Source: VFKI01 sp964647825 (GTDB lineage Bacteria > Pseudomonadota > Gammaproteobacteria > DSM-16500). From it: a stretch of DNA of 64,000 nt. A model generated the notes under the pieces. It worked only from the letters and a program-made list of their open reading frames with translations. It ran no database searches and was not told where the DNA came from. The stretch covers positions 124,001 through 188,000 of the forward strand of contig CAZYJL010000004.1 of the NCBI GenBank assembly GCA_964647825.1, in the 5' to 3' direction. This document shows, one piece after another, positions 45,881 through 54,929 of the stretch (the stretch's first letter is position 1; each line of letters starts with the position of its first letter). The position numbers were made by a program, and so were the translations under genes.

Positions 45881-47392
45881 ATGAAAAAAATAACTTGGTT
45901 ATACTGCAGTCTACTTTCCCTTGTATGGTCTACGACCGTCTTTGCCACCCAACCTGCGGATCTTGTTGAGGTATTTGCAGCAGCCCTTGCCAGCGACCCA
46001 CTTTATCAACAAGCTATCTATCAAAAATTAGCCGATAAAGAAGGCGTTCCTATTAGTTTTTCCGCTTTATTGCCACAGCTATCTGCATTAGCTGCACCAA
46101 CGATTTCTCGTTTCCTCAGTTCAGGCCCTGCCACGATTAACAGTACGGGGACAGTGAAAGGGTATGACTTTTCCGTCAATCTCTCACAAACTATTTTTGA
46201 TGTTGGCCAATTATCCGAATTTGCCAGCCAACAATCATTATCCAAAGCCGCTGATGCCACACTCAATGCTGCAACACAAGACCTCATCATTCGAACAGCA
46301 AAAGCGTATTTCCGCGTTTTACAAGATATTGATAATCTTGCTTACATTGGCTCAACACGTACTGCCTATGAACGTCAATTAGATCAAGTCACTGAGCAAT
46401 ACCGTGTGGGACTAAAAACCATTACAGATGTGTATACTGCTCGCGCCTCTTACGAAGCTGCTGTTGCTGATTATATTGGCGCGGATGCGACCCTTGCTTC
46501 TGATCGCGAGAATTTACGCGCCATCACGGGAAATTATTATCCCTTGCTTGCTAGGCTACAAGATGACTTCCCACTGATTACGCCGCGCCCAGCAAATATC
46601 GATGATTGGGTGACACAAGCCGGCAAACAAAATTGGTCAATTAAATCCGCGCAAGAAAATGCTGCCTCCAAACGTAGTCTCATCAAAAAACAATTTGCAG
46701 GACATCTCCCTTCATTATCGTTTGCTGGGAGTTGGGATGACCAATTCTCTCGTACATCGAGTCGCGACCTGACAGAGCAAATTGGTTCTGCCAGAACGGA
46801 AACAACCACCGGCACGTTGAATTTAACAATTCCTTTAGTACAAGGTGGTTTTGTCATTGCGCAAACACATCGTGCGCAATATGATTATCAAGCGGCCTTG
46901 CAAAATTTAGAGCAACAACTACGTAGCGTCCTCACACAAACACGACAAAGCTATATGAATATCGTCGCTGGCATTAGTAAAATTAAAGCCGATCGACAAG
47001 CTATAAAATCCAGTATTAGCTCACTAAAAGGTCTCGAAGAAGGTTATCGCGTTGGCACACAAACATTAATTGATGTGCTTAATCAACAACGCAATGTGTT
47101 TTTAGCGGAAGTACAGTATGCAAATGATCGCTATGCCTACGTTAATAATTTATTATCGTTAAAACAAGCTGCTGGCACACTTGGCATTAACGATTTACGT
47201 GCCATTAATGAATGGCTCTCTGCAAATAATGGATTATACGGCGTAGAAGAAAATACATTAATTCAAGAAAAGACGGCTGGCGACACTGCCTTTGCGACTA
47301 AACACACAAAAATAGCTCACACCACAAAACATAAAAAAAATAATAAATTAACTTCTTTGGTGAAAAAGCACAAAAAAACACTCTCTAGCTGA
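45881..47392 (+). CDS. tolC: TolC-family outer-membrane efflux channel
   Basis: The outer-membrane tunnel of type I secretion and RND/ABC efflux. It has 503 residues. The signal peptide ends TTVFA. Two repeated OEP domains follow, each with the pattern helix-strand-helix: DLVEVFAAALASDPLY at the start of the first and the conserved YRVGLKTITDVYTARASYEAA and YRVGTQTLIDVLNQQRNVFLAE at the two equivalent helices. The C-terminal 60 residues are lysine/threonine-rich and lie beyond the channel. No inner-membrane pump genes are adjacent. Confidence 0.92.
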   Translation: MKKITWLYCSLLSLVWSTTVFATQPADLVEVFAAALASDPLYQQAIYQKLADKEGVPISFSALLPQLSALAAPTISRFLSSGPATINSTGTVKGYDFSVNLSQTIFDVGQLSEFASQQSLSKAADATLNAATQDLIIRTAKAYFRVLQDIDNLAYIGSTRTAYERQLDQVTEQYRVGLKTITDVYTARASYEAAVADYIGADATLASDRENLRAITGNYYPLLARLQDDFPLITPRPANIDDWVTQAGKQNWSIKSAQENAASKRSLIKKQFAGHLPSLSFAGSWDDQFSRTSSRDLTEQIGSARTETTTGTLNLTIPLVQGGFVIAQTHRAQYDYQAALQNLEQQLRSVLTQTRQSYMNIVAGISKIKADRQAIKSSISSLKGLEEGYRVGTQTLIDVLNQQRNVFLAEVQYANDRYAYVNNLLSLKQAAGTLGINDLRAINEWLSANNGLYGVEENTLIQEKTAGDTAFATKHTKIAHTTKHKKNNKLTSLVKKHKKTLSS

Positions 47393-47427
47393 TAAAAAAT
47401 GCAGAATAATATGAAACAGATAGCCCA

Positions 47428-48120
47428 ATGAAAAGCATTCATTTACTCATTGTAGAAGATGAAGAAGCCATACGTGATATGTTGCAATTTTCTTTGCAAC
47501 GAGAAAATTTCCGTATATCAACAGCAGAAAATGTGGCAGAAGCAAAAAAAATTCTTGCAGAAAGTATTCCGAACGTCATTATTCTCGATTGGATGTTACC
47601 TGACCAAAGCGGTATTGCATTCATGAAATGGTTACGCAAAGAAAAAACTCTCAGTCACCTACCCATTATTATGTTAACAGCAAAAGCAGAAGAAGATAGT
47701 AAAGTGCGTGGCTTAATGAGTGGTGCAGATGATTATATTACTAAGCCTTTTTCTCCAAACGAACTCATCGCTAGAATTCGCACAGTTCTACGTCGTGGCT
47801 TAATAATTTCCCCTGAAAATATTATTCAAGCAGGTCTTATACAACTTCATATAGAAAAACAAGAAATCACCATCAACCAACAACCACTTGACTTATTTCC
47901 AGCAGATTATCGATTACTTTATTTTTTCATGAAGCATCCAGATAAAACATGGACGCGTGAACAATTAATTCATCATATTTATGAGCAAAATACTGAGATC
48001 AGTGATCGCACAATTGATGTACAAATAAAACGCTTACGAGAAAAACTAAAGCCTTATGCACAAGATAAGCATATTAAAACCATCCACGGCAGTGGATATT
48101 GTTTTTTAAAAAAACTATGA
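47428..48120 (+). CDS. phoB: Phosphate-regulon-type response regulator (OmpR/PhoB family)
   Basis: It has 230 residues. The receiver has LIVEDEEAIRD, phosphoacceptor Asp54 in ILDWMLPDQ, MLTAKAEE and the lysine in YITKPFSP. The winged-helix effector domain ends IKTIHGSGYCFL, with RTIDVQIKRLREKL as the recognition helix. Close resemblance to PhoB, plus a PhoR-like kinase and a phosphate-type symporter just downstream, support a phosphate role. Pst transporter genes are not in the window. Confidence 0.88.
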   Translation: MKSIHLLIVEDEEAIRDMLQFSLQRENFRISTAENVAEAKKILAESIPNVIILDWMLPDQSGIAFMKWLRKEKTLSHLPIIMLTAKAEEDSKVRGLMSGADDYITKPFSPNELIARIRTVLRRGLIISPENIIQAGLIQLHIEKQEITINQQPLDLFPADYRLLYFFMKHPDKTWTREQLIHHIYEQNTEISDRTIDVQIKRLREKLKPYAQDKHIKTIHGSGYCFLKKL

Positions 48121-48146
48121 ACAAATACCTCAGAAAATCATAGCAC

Positions 48147-48938
48147 ATGAAAAAAGAAATTAAATCTTTACTTAACGATTTACCTCTTTCAGTCAAGACG
48201 CATATCGAACATTTAGAACGCGTACGACGTGATTTTATTGCCAATGTTTCGCATGAATTACGCACGCCTTTAACGGTGATTCATGGCTATTTAGAAACGT
48301 TGCTGAAAGAAAATAATCATACAACGCCTCTACATCAAAAAATATTTACGCAAATGTATCAACATAGTATTCGCATGGAAACGATTATTGATGATCTTTT
48401 ATTATTAGCCAGATTAGAAAATGAAGATGAACCACATCATAGCTGCAGTCGCATTGATATTTCTGCCATGTTGCATGCACTACATCTGGATTTTAAGATG
48501 ATTTGTCGTAAGAAAAAACAAAAAATTCACCTGCATGCAGATAGTCGTGTTTTTTTAGAAGGCTCCGATGATGAATTAAAAAGTCTTTTTTCTAATTTAA
48601 TTATTAATGCCATTAAATATACGCCAGACAAAGGTCAAATTGATATTTCTTGGTATGCTGATGAACAAGGAAATGGCATTTTTTGTGTAAAAGATAACGG
48701 TATCGGTATTGCTGCTGACGATATCCCGCGCATTACCGAGCGTTTCTATCGAGTCGACAAAAGTCGTTCCCGTGAAAGCGGTGGCACAGGTCTAGGGCTT
48801 GCCATCGCCAAACATGTCCTTGTCAAACATCACGGTCACTTACAGATTGAAAGCACGCCGCAACAAGGCAGCACTTTTACTTGCCTTTTCCCTCCTGAGA
48901 TTGTAACACCTCAGCGGGGAGATTGTTTCACGACTTAA
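48147..48938 (+). CDS. phoR: PhoR-like histidine kinase, soluble short form
   Basis: It has 263 residues. Phosphoacceptor His36 is in NVSHELRTPLTVIHGYLETL. ATPase boxes: N SNLIINAIKYTP, G1 VKDNGIGI, F ERFYRVDKSRSRESG and G2 GTGLGLAIAKHV. E. coli PhoR (431 residues) has a membrane anchor and a PAS domain before the histidine; here only ~30 residues precede it. The ATG at 48147 is the only plausible start. The last 11 residues and the stop lie inside a MITE-like element beginning at 48903, so the C-terminus has been replaced. Confidence 0.85.
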   Translation: MKKEIKSLLNDLPLSVKTHIEHLERVRRDFIANVSHELRTPLTVIHGYLETLLKENNHTTPLHQKIFTQMYQHSIRMETIIDDLLLLARLENEDEPHHSCSRIDISAMLHALHLDFKMICRKKKQKIHLHADSRVFLEGSDDELKSLFSNLIINAIKYTPDKGQIDISWYADEQGNGIFCVKDNGIGIAADDIPRITERFYRVDKSRSRESGGTGLGLAIAKHVLVKHHGHLQIESTPQQGSTFTCLFPPEIVTPQRGDCFTT

Positions 48939-49089
48939 CTGACCGCAACTACCAAACAGCAAACTGCATTTTACTGATAATAGTATGCTTCATGTAATCA
49001 GAAAGGGCATGGCTTTGATCCCTTGCAACAGCTGATGGGCAACTGATATGCAGTTAAGTCGTGAAACAATCTCCCCGCTGAGGTGATAC
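48903..49089. mobile_element. GTAAC-family MITE-like element, copy B, with exact 8-bp target duplication
   Basis: A 187-bp element with 39-bp arms (38 of 39 matching) starting GTAACACCTCAG. CTGAGATT stands on both sides (48895-48902 and 49090-49097), an exact 8-bp target-site duplication. The centre is about 90 percent identical to copy A. The left arm overlaps the end of the phoR-like gene and provides its stop codon. Non-coding. Confidence 0.88.
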
Positions 49090-49171
49090 CTGAGATTACC
49101 GTTGTCATCTGATTGTCATAAAGACCTGTTAAGGTACTCGCTCGTTGAATAACAAAGAGAACGGTACGCTG

Positions 49172-50548
49172 ATGATGAACCAGTCAATGACGTCTACATC
49201 ACTCAAAACATTAGATGAACAAAAAATTAATCGATTCCATTGGCGCATGGTCTTTACAGCCGGCATGGGATTTTTTACGGATGCGTATGATTTATTTATT
49301 ATTGGCATTGTCACGACCATCTTAACGCCTATTTGGCACCTCACCACATCTCAACTTGCAATTTTAAATGGTGCTTCTTTAATTTCCGCTGCTTGCGGCG
49401 CAATTTTTTTTGGTGTGTTAGCTGATAAATTAGGCCGAAAAAAAATGTACGGCGTCGAAATGATGATTTTATTTATTGGTGCAATTGCCTCAGCATTAGC
49501 GCCTTTTTTTTTCTGCTTATTACTTGCGAGAATTTTTGTTGGCTTTGGTATCGGCGGAGATTATCCAACCAGTGCTGTGGTTGCAAGTGAATATTCCAAC
49601 CGAAAAAATCGGGGTTTCCTCGTCTTATTAGTCTTTGCTATGCAAGCACTCGGACTTATCATGGGACCATTAATTGCATCGCTATTTATCTCTCTCCATT
49701 TACCGAATACATTAGTCTGGCGTTTGTTACTCGGCCTTGGCGCCATTCCGGCCGCTTCAGTATTTTATTTACGAAGACGCATCACGGAAACACCACGCTT
49801 CTTGGAAATACAAAAGTACCGGAAAAAACTGCATAACGAAGTCAGTCGTGTTGTCAGTGATTTGACGGGATTAACAAATGAAACACCGATTTCATCCACA
49901 CAACTCAGCAAACAACACGTCTTTTCAAAAAGATGGTTTAAATACTTTCTCGGCACGGCCGGCGCATGGTTTTTATTAGACGTCGCATTTTATGGTAATG
50001 GCATTTCTTCAATGCTCATTATGAATCACTTAAAACCGCATGCTTCTTTATTAATTCACACGCTATTTTCTGCCGGGATATTTTTATGCTTTGCAGCACC
50101 GGGTTATATTTTTTCTGCTTTATTTGTTGATGTAATTGGTCGGAAACGCTTACAATCAGCTGGGTTTATCATTATGGCAGCGTGTTATGCGGGCTTAGCG
50201 TGTATCCCAACCATTTCATTACATCCGAATCTTTTTCTAGCGCTTTTTGGCCTCAGTTTTTTCTTTGTAAATTTTGGACCAAATGCCACGACATTTTTAA
50301 TACCCTCCGAAATTTTTCCAACGACCATTCGCGCGCAAGCACACGGATTATCCGCGGCAGTGGGTAAACTTGGCGCATTTGTGGGCGCTTATTTTCTCCC
50401 GATGGTTCTACATGCCTATGGCATGTCGTTCACGATGCAATTAACGGCGTTTATTGCTTTGGGTGGCGCAGCACTTACCACTTTACTACCTGAAATGCGT
50501 CATGTCTCATTAGAGTATACGGATCAATTTGCCAAGCACGCAGCGTAG
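49172..50548 (+). CDS. Phosphate:H+ symporter-like MFS transporter (PHS type)
   Basis: A 458-residue, 12-helix major-facilitator protein. The PHS signature set is present: GMGFFTDAYDLF in helix 1, LADKLGRKKMYG in the first loop, GFGIGGDYPTSAVVASEY in helix 4 (GGDYPLS in plant and fungal phosphate carriers) and VFAMQALGL. The second half has GRKRLQSAGF and FGPNATTFLIPSEIFPT. The start is the ATG at 49172; an in-frame TTG at 49145 is rejected. It follows phoB-phoR, which suggests phosphate uptake under PhoB control. Related bacterial carriers also move organic acids, so the substrate is inference. Confidence 0.82.
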   Translation: MMNQSMTSTSLKTLDEQKINRFHWRMVFTAGMGFFTDAYDLFIIGIVTTILTPIWHLTTSQLAILNGASLISAACGAIFFGVLADKLGRKKMYGVEMMILFIGAIASALAPFFFCLLLARIFVGFGIGGDYPTSAVVASEYSNRKNRGFLVLLVFAMQALGLIMGPLIASLFISLHLPNTLVWRLLLGLGAIPAASVFYLRRRITETPRFLEIQKYRKKLHNEVSRVVSDLTGLTNETPISSTQLSKQHVFSKRWFKYFLGTAGAWFLLDVAFYGNGISSMLIMNHLKPHASLLIHTLFSAGIFLCFAAPGYIFSALFVDVIGRKRLQSAGFIIMAACYAGLACIPTISLHPNLFLALFGLSFFFVNFGPNATTFLIPSEIFPTTIRAQAHGLSAAVGKLGAFVGAYFLPMVLHAYGMSFTMQLTAFIALGGAALTTLLPEMRHVSLEYTDQFAKHAA

Positions 50549-50578
50549 CAATAGTAACTTCAGGAAGTTATGCCTAAG

Positions 50579-50968
50579 CTACGACAAAAAAACAGGATGC
50601 GCATCTAACAAAGGTGGCAAGCCTAAGACAGCGCGCTCTGATTCTAATGTTTGCCTCGCGTCAGCTATGGCCTTTTCATGCTGACGCAGCACAGGCAAAA
50701 GTCGATTTAATTCTTCTTGTAGATCAACTGAAGTTAAGCCTAAAAATTTTTCATAGAACGGCGATAATTGACGATCTTCGTCTGTGGGATGGCTACGATA
50801 AGCCATCTCCACTTCAATTTCACTGCACGTATCAAACAATTGATTATATACTGAGAGATAAATATTCATTGCATTTTCAAAACGCAACATTTTATTTTTT
50901 AATTTTTCTTTGACTGATGGGTTTTGCCCAAACAGTAATCTACCAAATAAAGAATCAGAGCCCGGCAT
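50579..50968 (-). CDS. Hypothetical helical protein downstream of a kinase-like gene
   Basis: A 129-residue protein. Its ATG at 50968 overlaps the stop region of the upstream gene by 14 nt, so translation is probably coupled. It looks like a helical bundle, with LKNKMLRFENAMNIYLSVYNQLFD and ELNRLLPVLRQHEKAIADARQTL. No signal peptide or family is recognised. Coupling suggests that it works with the product of 50955-52331, perhaps as a chaperone or partner. Confidence 0.55.
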   Translation of the reverse strand: MPGSDSLFGRLLFGQNPSVKEKLKNKMLRFENAMNIYLSVYNQLFDTCSEIEVEMAYRSHPTDEDRQLSPFYEKFLGLTSVDLQEELNRLLPVLRQHEKAIADARQTLESERAVLGLPPLLDAHPVFLS

Positions 50969-52331
50969 GTGGCGTCCTTTTATTATCTGGGCTATCCGGC
51001 TTATTTAATGGATCATTTTCTGCTGTCAGAAAAGCACGCTGAGCTTCCCCCATCATTTTCATCATCATTGTAAAAGAATCATGCAACGTATTTAATGCTG
51101 TTGTTACATTATCTGATAATGAAAAAAGTCGCTCATCTAAATCAGGAGATGATAAAGGATCATGCTTAGCAATAGTTGCTTTAATAAAATTTACTTGTGC
51201 ATCAAATTCTTCACGAGTAATAGGAAGAAATTTTTTTTCGGTTAATTTAAATTTTTCTAATTGTCGATAAAATGTATTTATAAATTTTGGCGTAGCATGA
51301 ACCCGCATCCACTGACAAAAACTCTTCTCTTTACATGCGGCTTTCAATAAAATTTCTTTGCTTATTAAAAACCAATTAAATAATTTTCTTCCTGTCTCAC
51401 GTGCAACATCCGCTGCCATGGGGTCTGAAAAATTAGTATAATGCTGTATGAATTTATTCACAGTGGTACTCGGCAGAAATAAAAGCATTGCCGTGGCTTG
51501 ATTAATTTCATTTCGAATGGAAGGATTGGCTGCCATTTCTGCTGTTACAAAACCTTGATTCACCTTTTTCAACGTTTTTTCCACACAACCTAACCAGTGA
51601 TAGGCGGGGTAACTCGCAATGAATGGTAACATTGCCAGCTCTTTTTGTGTTATTGCAGGATAAGAAAATGTAAATTTTTCAAAATTTCGAAAAGATGCAA
51701 AACAACAATCCCCGTCAATTTTGACACAGATTTTTTTATCATTTATGCCTAAATTCTTTGTATTTAAATCTATTTCTTCGAAGAAAAGACTCAATAAAGC
51801 AACTTTTCCTAAACCTGTAATACTTCTATTCTCTACTTCAGAAATGAAGTCTTCTCTCTCAAAAAAAACTAATGGGGTAAACCCCGCAACCCCTTTTGAC
51901 AACACTGCATACCGACCCGATTCGTCCACACCAATGCGGGTTTTAGGTTGAGTGGATGGTAAAATTAAACGAAAGAATTCTTGTGCAACGACTTCTAAAA
52001 GAGCAGAACATAGATTTGCGACATGCAATTCTAATTTTTCACTCTCACTTTTTTCTGTTACCGATTCTTCTTTTTCCGTTAAATACGATTTTTTGACATA
52101 CCAAGGATGCGTATATTTATCATCTGTTAGTGGATCTTTAAGAGACAACGGATCTTTTTGTTTATACCCAAGTTGTATGTGTTGTCTACCACGAATCTCA
52201 TCTTTAGGAAAGGGGGCAAAGACCCAATGATCGCCTAATGATTTCCTTGAATCGTGAGAGCCCTTCGTCTCGCTTACTCTCTTGCTTGCTATCTCTTTTT
52301 CTTCTTTGGCTATATCAACGCGCTTCTTCAT
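50955..52331 (-). CDS. Putative kinase-fold protein, paralogue 1 (effector candidate)
   Basis: A 458-residue protein; GGAG 9 nt before the ATG at 52331 favours this start over in-frame ones to 52361. It aligns by eye with 52478-53803 over ~300 residues (QPKTRI/QPKTRV, NLG, KIDGD/KLDGE, YPAYHWL/GYAAYNWL). Kinase-like marks: Lys146 in AVLSK; Asp188 and Asn193 in EEIDLNTKNLG; Asp206 in VKIDGD. The Asp-Asn-Asp spacing of 5 and 13 equals that of protein kinase A (D166, N171, D184). The first 60 residues are charged and repetitive. No known family is recognised outright. Kinase activity is a hypothesis. Confidence 0.6.
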   Translation of the reverse strand: MKKRVDIAKEEKEIASKRVSETKGSHDSRKSLGDHWVFAPFPKDEIRGRQHIQLGYKQKDPLSLKDPLTDDKYTHPWYVKKSYLTEKEESVTEKSESEKLELHVANLCSALLEVVAQEFFRLILPSTQPKTRIGVDESGRYAVLSKGVAGFTPLVFFEREDFISEVENRSITGLGKVALLSLFFEEIDLNTKNLGINDKKICVKIDGDCCFASFRNFEKFTFSYPAITQKELAMLPFIASYPAYHWLGCVEKTLKKVNQGFVTAEMAANPSIRNEINQATAMLLFLPSTTVNKFIQHYTNFSDPMAADVARETGRKLFNWFLISKEILLKAACKEKSFCQWMRVHATPKFINTFYRQLEKFKLTEKKFLPITREEFDAQVNFIKATIAKHDPLSSPDLDERLFSLSDNVTTALNTLHDSFTMMMKMMGEAQRAFLTAENDPLNKPDSPDNKRTPHAGL

Positions 52332-52477
52332 AGTGCAGAACTCCATAAAAATAACGCACACTTTACAAAAGTTTGCACACTATTCACACTATTTTTCACA
52401 TGCTGATACGGATGATTATAGTCTATTATTCATTGAAATCATTTCATTCCGTCTTAAGAAAAAATTTGTTACGCAAA

Positions 52478-53803
52478 TTAATGCTTTAACCTGCTTAACC
52501 GTCTAGTTTCATCAGGTGCTGAACTATCATGCGCTCTTAGCTTTGCAACCGGCGCATCCGTGCCGCGCATAAAAAAAACCAACTTTGGATTATCCAATTT
52601 TTTAGCTACAGTGACAGAACCCGTTACATCACTGATTTCAAAACGTCCTATTTTTACCTGCGTATTATTAGGTAAAAATGACAAAGCTTCAGGGGGCTCT
52701 TCTATCACGGTACTAATCGTAAATCTACCTTTCTTTTCTGGCAACAATGTTCTGATATAGGCTAATTCACGCAATAACGCTTCTTTTGCCACGTCTAGTT
52801 TTTGTTTTTTTGGCAAAAAGAATAAATTAAGCTGCTCATGTAGTTTTGTAACATAGTCTTCGCCTGCTGGACTTTTCACCCATTCCACAAACGCTTGATC
52901 CTGCAAAGCAATCAACACCATTTGTTTTTTATGTAGATGCAATTCATGCACGATCGCACGACCAATTTTTTCTGCGTCATGGGAGAAACGGGGAATTGCA
53001 GTATAAGCAGCAACAAATTTTGCAAATTGTGCATCTGGAAAAAAAATAATTCTTGCCATCGCTTCACGTTTTTCTTGATTATACCTCCCATCAATCACAA
53101 TCTTGTCACTCGCATAATTTGCAGACCGACATACATTTCCTACAATATAGTCAAGCCAATTATAAGCTGCATAACCAACTGGTTGTGGCAACATGTCTAC
53201 CATTTTTTTTGTTATTTTATATCTCGCTGAGCTAAAAACAGGGTACTGATCACGCCATAAGTTCCCAAAACTAAACTCACCATCTAATTTAATCATTCTT
53301 TTTATTATTTTACCGTCAATATATTTCTCTACCATCCCTAAATTTGCAAGTCGCATATCCATCATATTAAGAAATAATCCCATCACACTCACATAGGCAA
53401 ATCCATAAATATTTTTTTTATCGAGATAATCTAACACAAATTCTTTTGCAGGAATCTCACTTAGCAAACGAAAATCATTAATTTTTTTTGAAACAATATA
53501 AAAATTTTCATGTTTTGCGCCTAAACACACGCGCGTTTTGGGCTGTAATAATTCATCCGACATAATACCCACATAAGGGTCAAACAATCGCAACAACTCT
53601 TGCGCAATGGTTTCATGTAACACAGCTTTCAGCGATGTGAGCTTTTTCAAATACCAATTTGCATAATATTTTTTTTCTTGGCATGTGGAAATATTGATTA
53701 AGCGAATTTTTTTCGTAATAGCTAATGGATTTTTACCTTTTTTTTCGCTTGTTATTTGTCTTCCCTCTTCAAAATGCTCAAGTTTTTTAAAAAAATAAGT
53801 CAT
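52478..53803 (-). CDS. Putative kinase-fold protein, paralogue 2 (effector candidate)
   Basis: A 441-residue protein; GGAGG 5 nt before the ATG gives a very strong start. It shares with its downstream neighbour QPKTR (87-91), a lysine in YIVSK (~106), Asp149 and Asn154 in MMDMRLANLG, and Asp174 in IKLDGE. The loop between Asn and the second Asp is 7 residues longer than in paralogue 1. A basic N-terminus and a C-terminal ~90-residue tail with RTLLPEKKGRF differ between the two. No signal peptide is seen. An AT-rich 379-bp leader with a PmrA-like site lies upstream. Confidence 0.6.
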   Translation of the reverse strand: MTYFFKKLEHFEEGRQITSEKKGKNPLAITKKIRLINISTCQEKKYYANWYLKKLTSLKAVLHETIAQELLRLFDPYVGIMSDELLQPKTRVCLGAKHENFYIVSKKINDFRLLSEIPAKEFVLDYLDKKNIYGFAYVSVMGLFLNMMDMRLANLGMVEKYIDGKIIKRMIKLDGEFSFGNLWRDQYPVFSSARYKITKKMVDMLPQPVGYAAYNWLDYIVGNVCRSANYASDKIVIDGRYNQEKREAMARIIFFPDAQFAKFVAAYTAIPRFSHDAEKIGRAIVHELHLHKKQMVLIALQDQAFVEWVKSPAGEDYVTKLHEQLNLFFLPKKQKLDVAKEALLRELAYIRTLLPEKKGRFTISTVIEEPPEALSFLPNNTQVKIGRFEISDVTGSVTVAKKLDNPKLVFFMRGTDAPVAKLRAHDSSAPDETRRLSRLKH

Positions 53804-54182
53804 TATATCCTCCGATTTATTTTTTTACATAATACAAATTAAATTTATATAAATAATGCATAAAAAAAATTTTTTTCATAAATAAACAGAACAAATAAAA
53901 TGATTTTTTTAAAATTTGATTAGCAATTTTTGAAAAAAAATAATAAAAAAATATTACCATATTCTAGCTTAAGGCTTTATTAAGAGAAAAAATATTTCTA
54001 AATTCACCATTGATTTTTTTTAATTAAACATATTCACACTGCTGAGTCAAACTTGAAAAATGATTACCACAGAATAGATGCTGATAATTTTTCAAATTTC
54101 GAGTATCATTTATCAATGAACTATATTAAAAATATAATTCAATCTTTTTAGGGACTTAAAAAATAGTTAGAAGGGAGAAAAA
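53804..54182. other. AT-rich 379-bp divergent intergenic region
   Basis: Very A/T-rich with long A and T runs between the kinase-like gene (minus) and the SDR gene (plus). No ORF with a credible start is seen. It holds one PmrA-box-like site (53968-53984); otherwise nothing is recognised. Confidence 0.7.
53968..53984 (-). promoter_or_regulatory. Possible PmrA-like direct repeat
   Basis: On the minus strand it reads cTTAA-TA-AA-GC-cTTAA: both half-sites are perfect with exact 11-bp phasing, but the centre is AA rather than TT. It is 165 nt from the kinase-like gene's ATG, further than the two sites at the window start. Confidence 0.3.
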
Positions 54183-54893
54183 ATGAGCAGCATACTTATC
54201 ACCGGTGCAAATCGTGGCATTGGACTTGAATTCACAAAAGAATATCTTGATGCAGGTTGGCATGTTTTTGCCTGCTGCCGCTCTCCTGAAAAAGCAGACG
54301 CGTTACAAACTTTGCAACAACAATTTCGCAACACACTTACACTGATCCCGCTTGATGTCACCAATGCACAACAAATTGCGGATTTACCAAACCATATCTC
54401 TCATGCTTCATTGGATATCTTAATCAATAATGCTGGCGTGTTTCTTGAAAAAAAACCGAATGGCGGTTTTATGAAAACAGCCGAACTTACCCAATCTATT
54501 TTACTCGACACATTTTTAATTAACTCTGTCGCACCCACGCTTGTCACACAAGTGTTGCTACCCGCACTCCTACATGGTGAAAAGAAAATTATCGTCAACA
54601 TCAGCAGCACACTTGGTAGTATATCGGCAAACAAAGAAGGCGGCATGGTTGCGTATCGCGCAAGCAAAGCAGCGCTCAATGCCATCACACGTAATTTCGC
54701 ACTTGAACTCAAACTTCGTCAAATGATCGTTGTTTCTATACATCCTGGCTGGGTGCAAACAGACATGGGTGGCAAAGGTGCAGAAATTCCAACTACTGAA
54801 AGTGTCAGCAAAATGCGCGCTTTTATTGAAAAATTAACGCCTGCTGATAGCGGTCAATTTTTTAATTTCATGGGGCAAAAATTAGAGTGGTGA
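54183..54893 (+). CDS. Short-chain dehydrogenase/reductase
   Basis: A 236-residue NAD(P)-dependent SDR of the classical type. The cofactor loop is TGANRGIG (residues 7-14), followed by LDVTN, NNAGV, catalytic Ser in NISSTLGSI and the YRASK Tyr-Lys pair. PGWVQTDMGG closes the active site. GGGAG stands before the ATG. It resembles the sniffer/carbonyl-reductase group. The substrate is unknown. A MAPEG-family gene follows 36 nt later on the same strand. Confidence 0.9.
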   Translation: MSSILITGANRGIGLEFTKEYLDAGWHVFACCRSPEKADALQTLQQQFRNTLTLIPLDVTNAQQIADLPNHISHASLDILINNAGVFLEKKPNGGFMKTAELTQSILLDTFLINSVAPTLVTQVLLPALLHGEKKIIVNISSTLGSISANKEGGMVAYRASKAALNAITRNFALELKLRQMIVVSIHPGWVQTDMGGKGAEIPTTESVSKMRAFIEKLTPADSGQFFNFMGQKLEW

Positions 54894-54929
54894 TATAAGC
54901 GGCATAGGCAAAAGCAAGGAAAAAGTATC

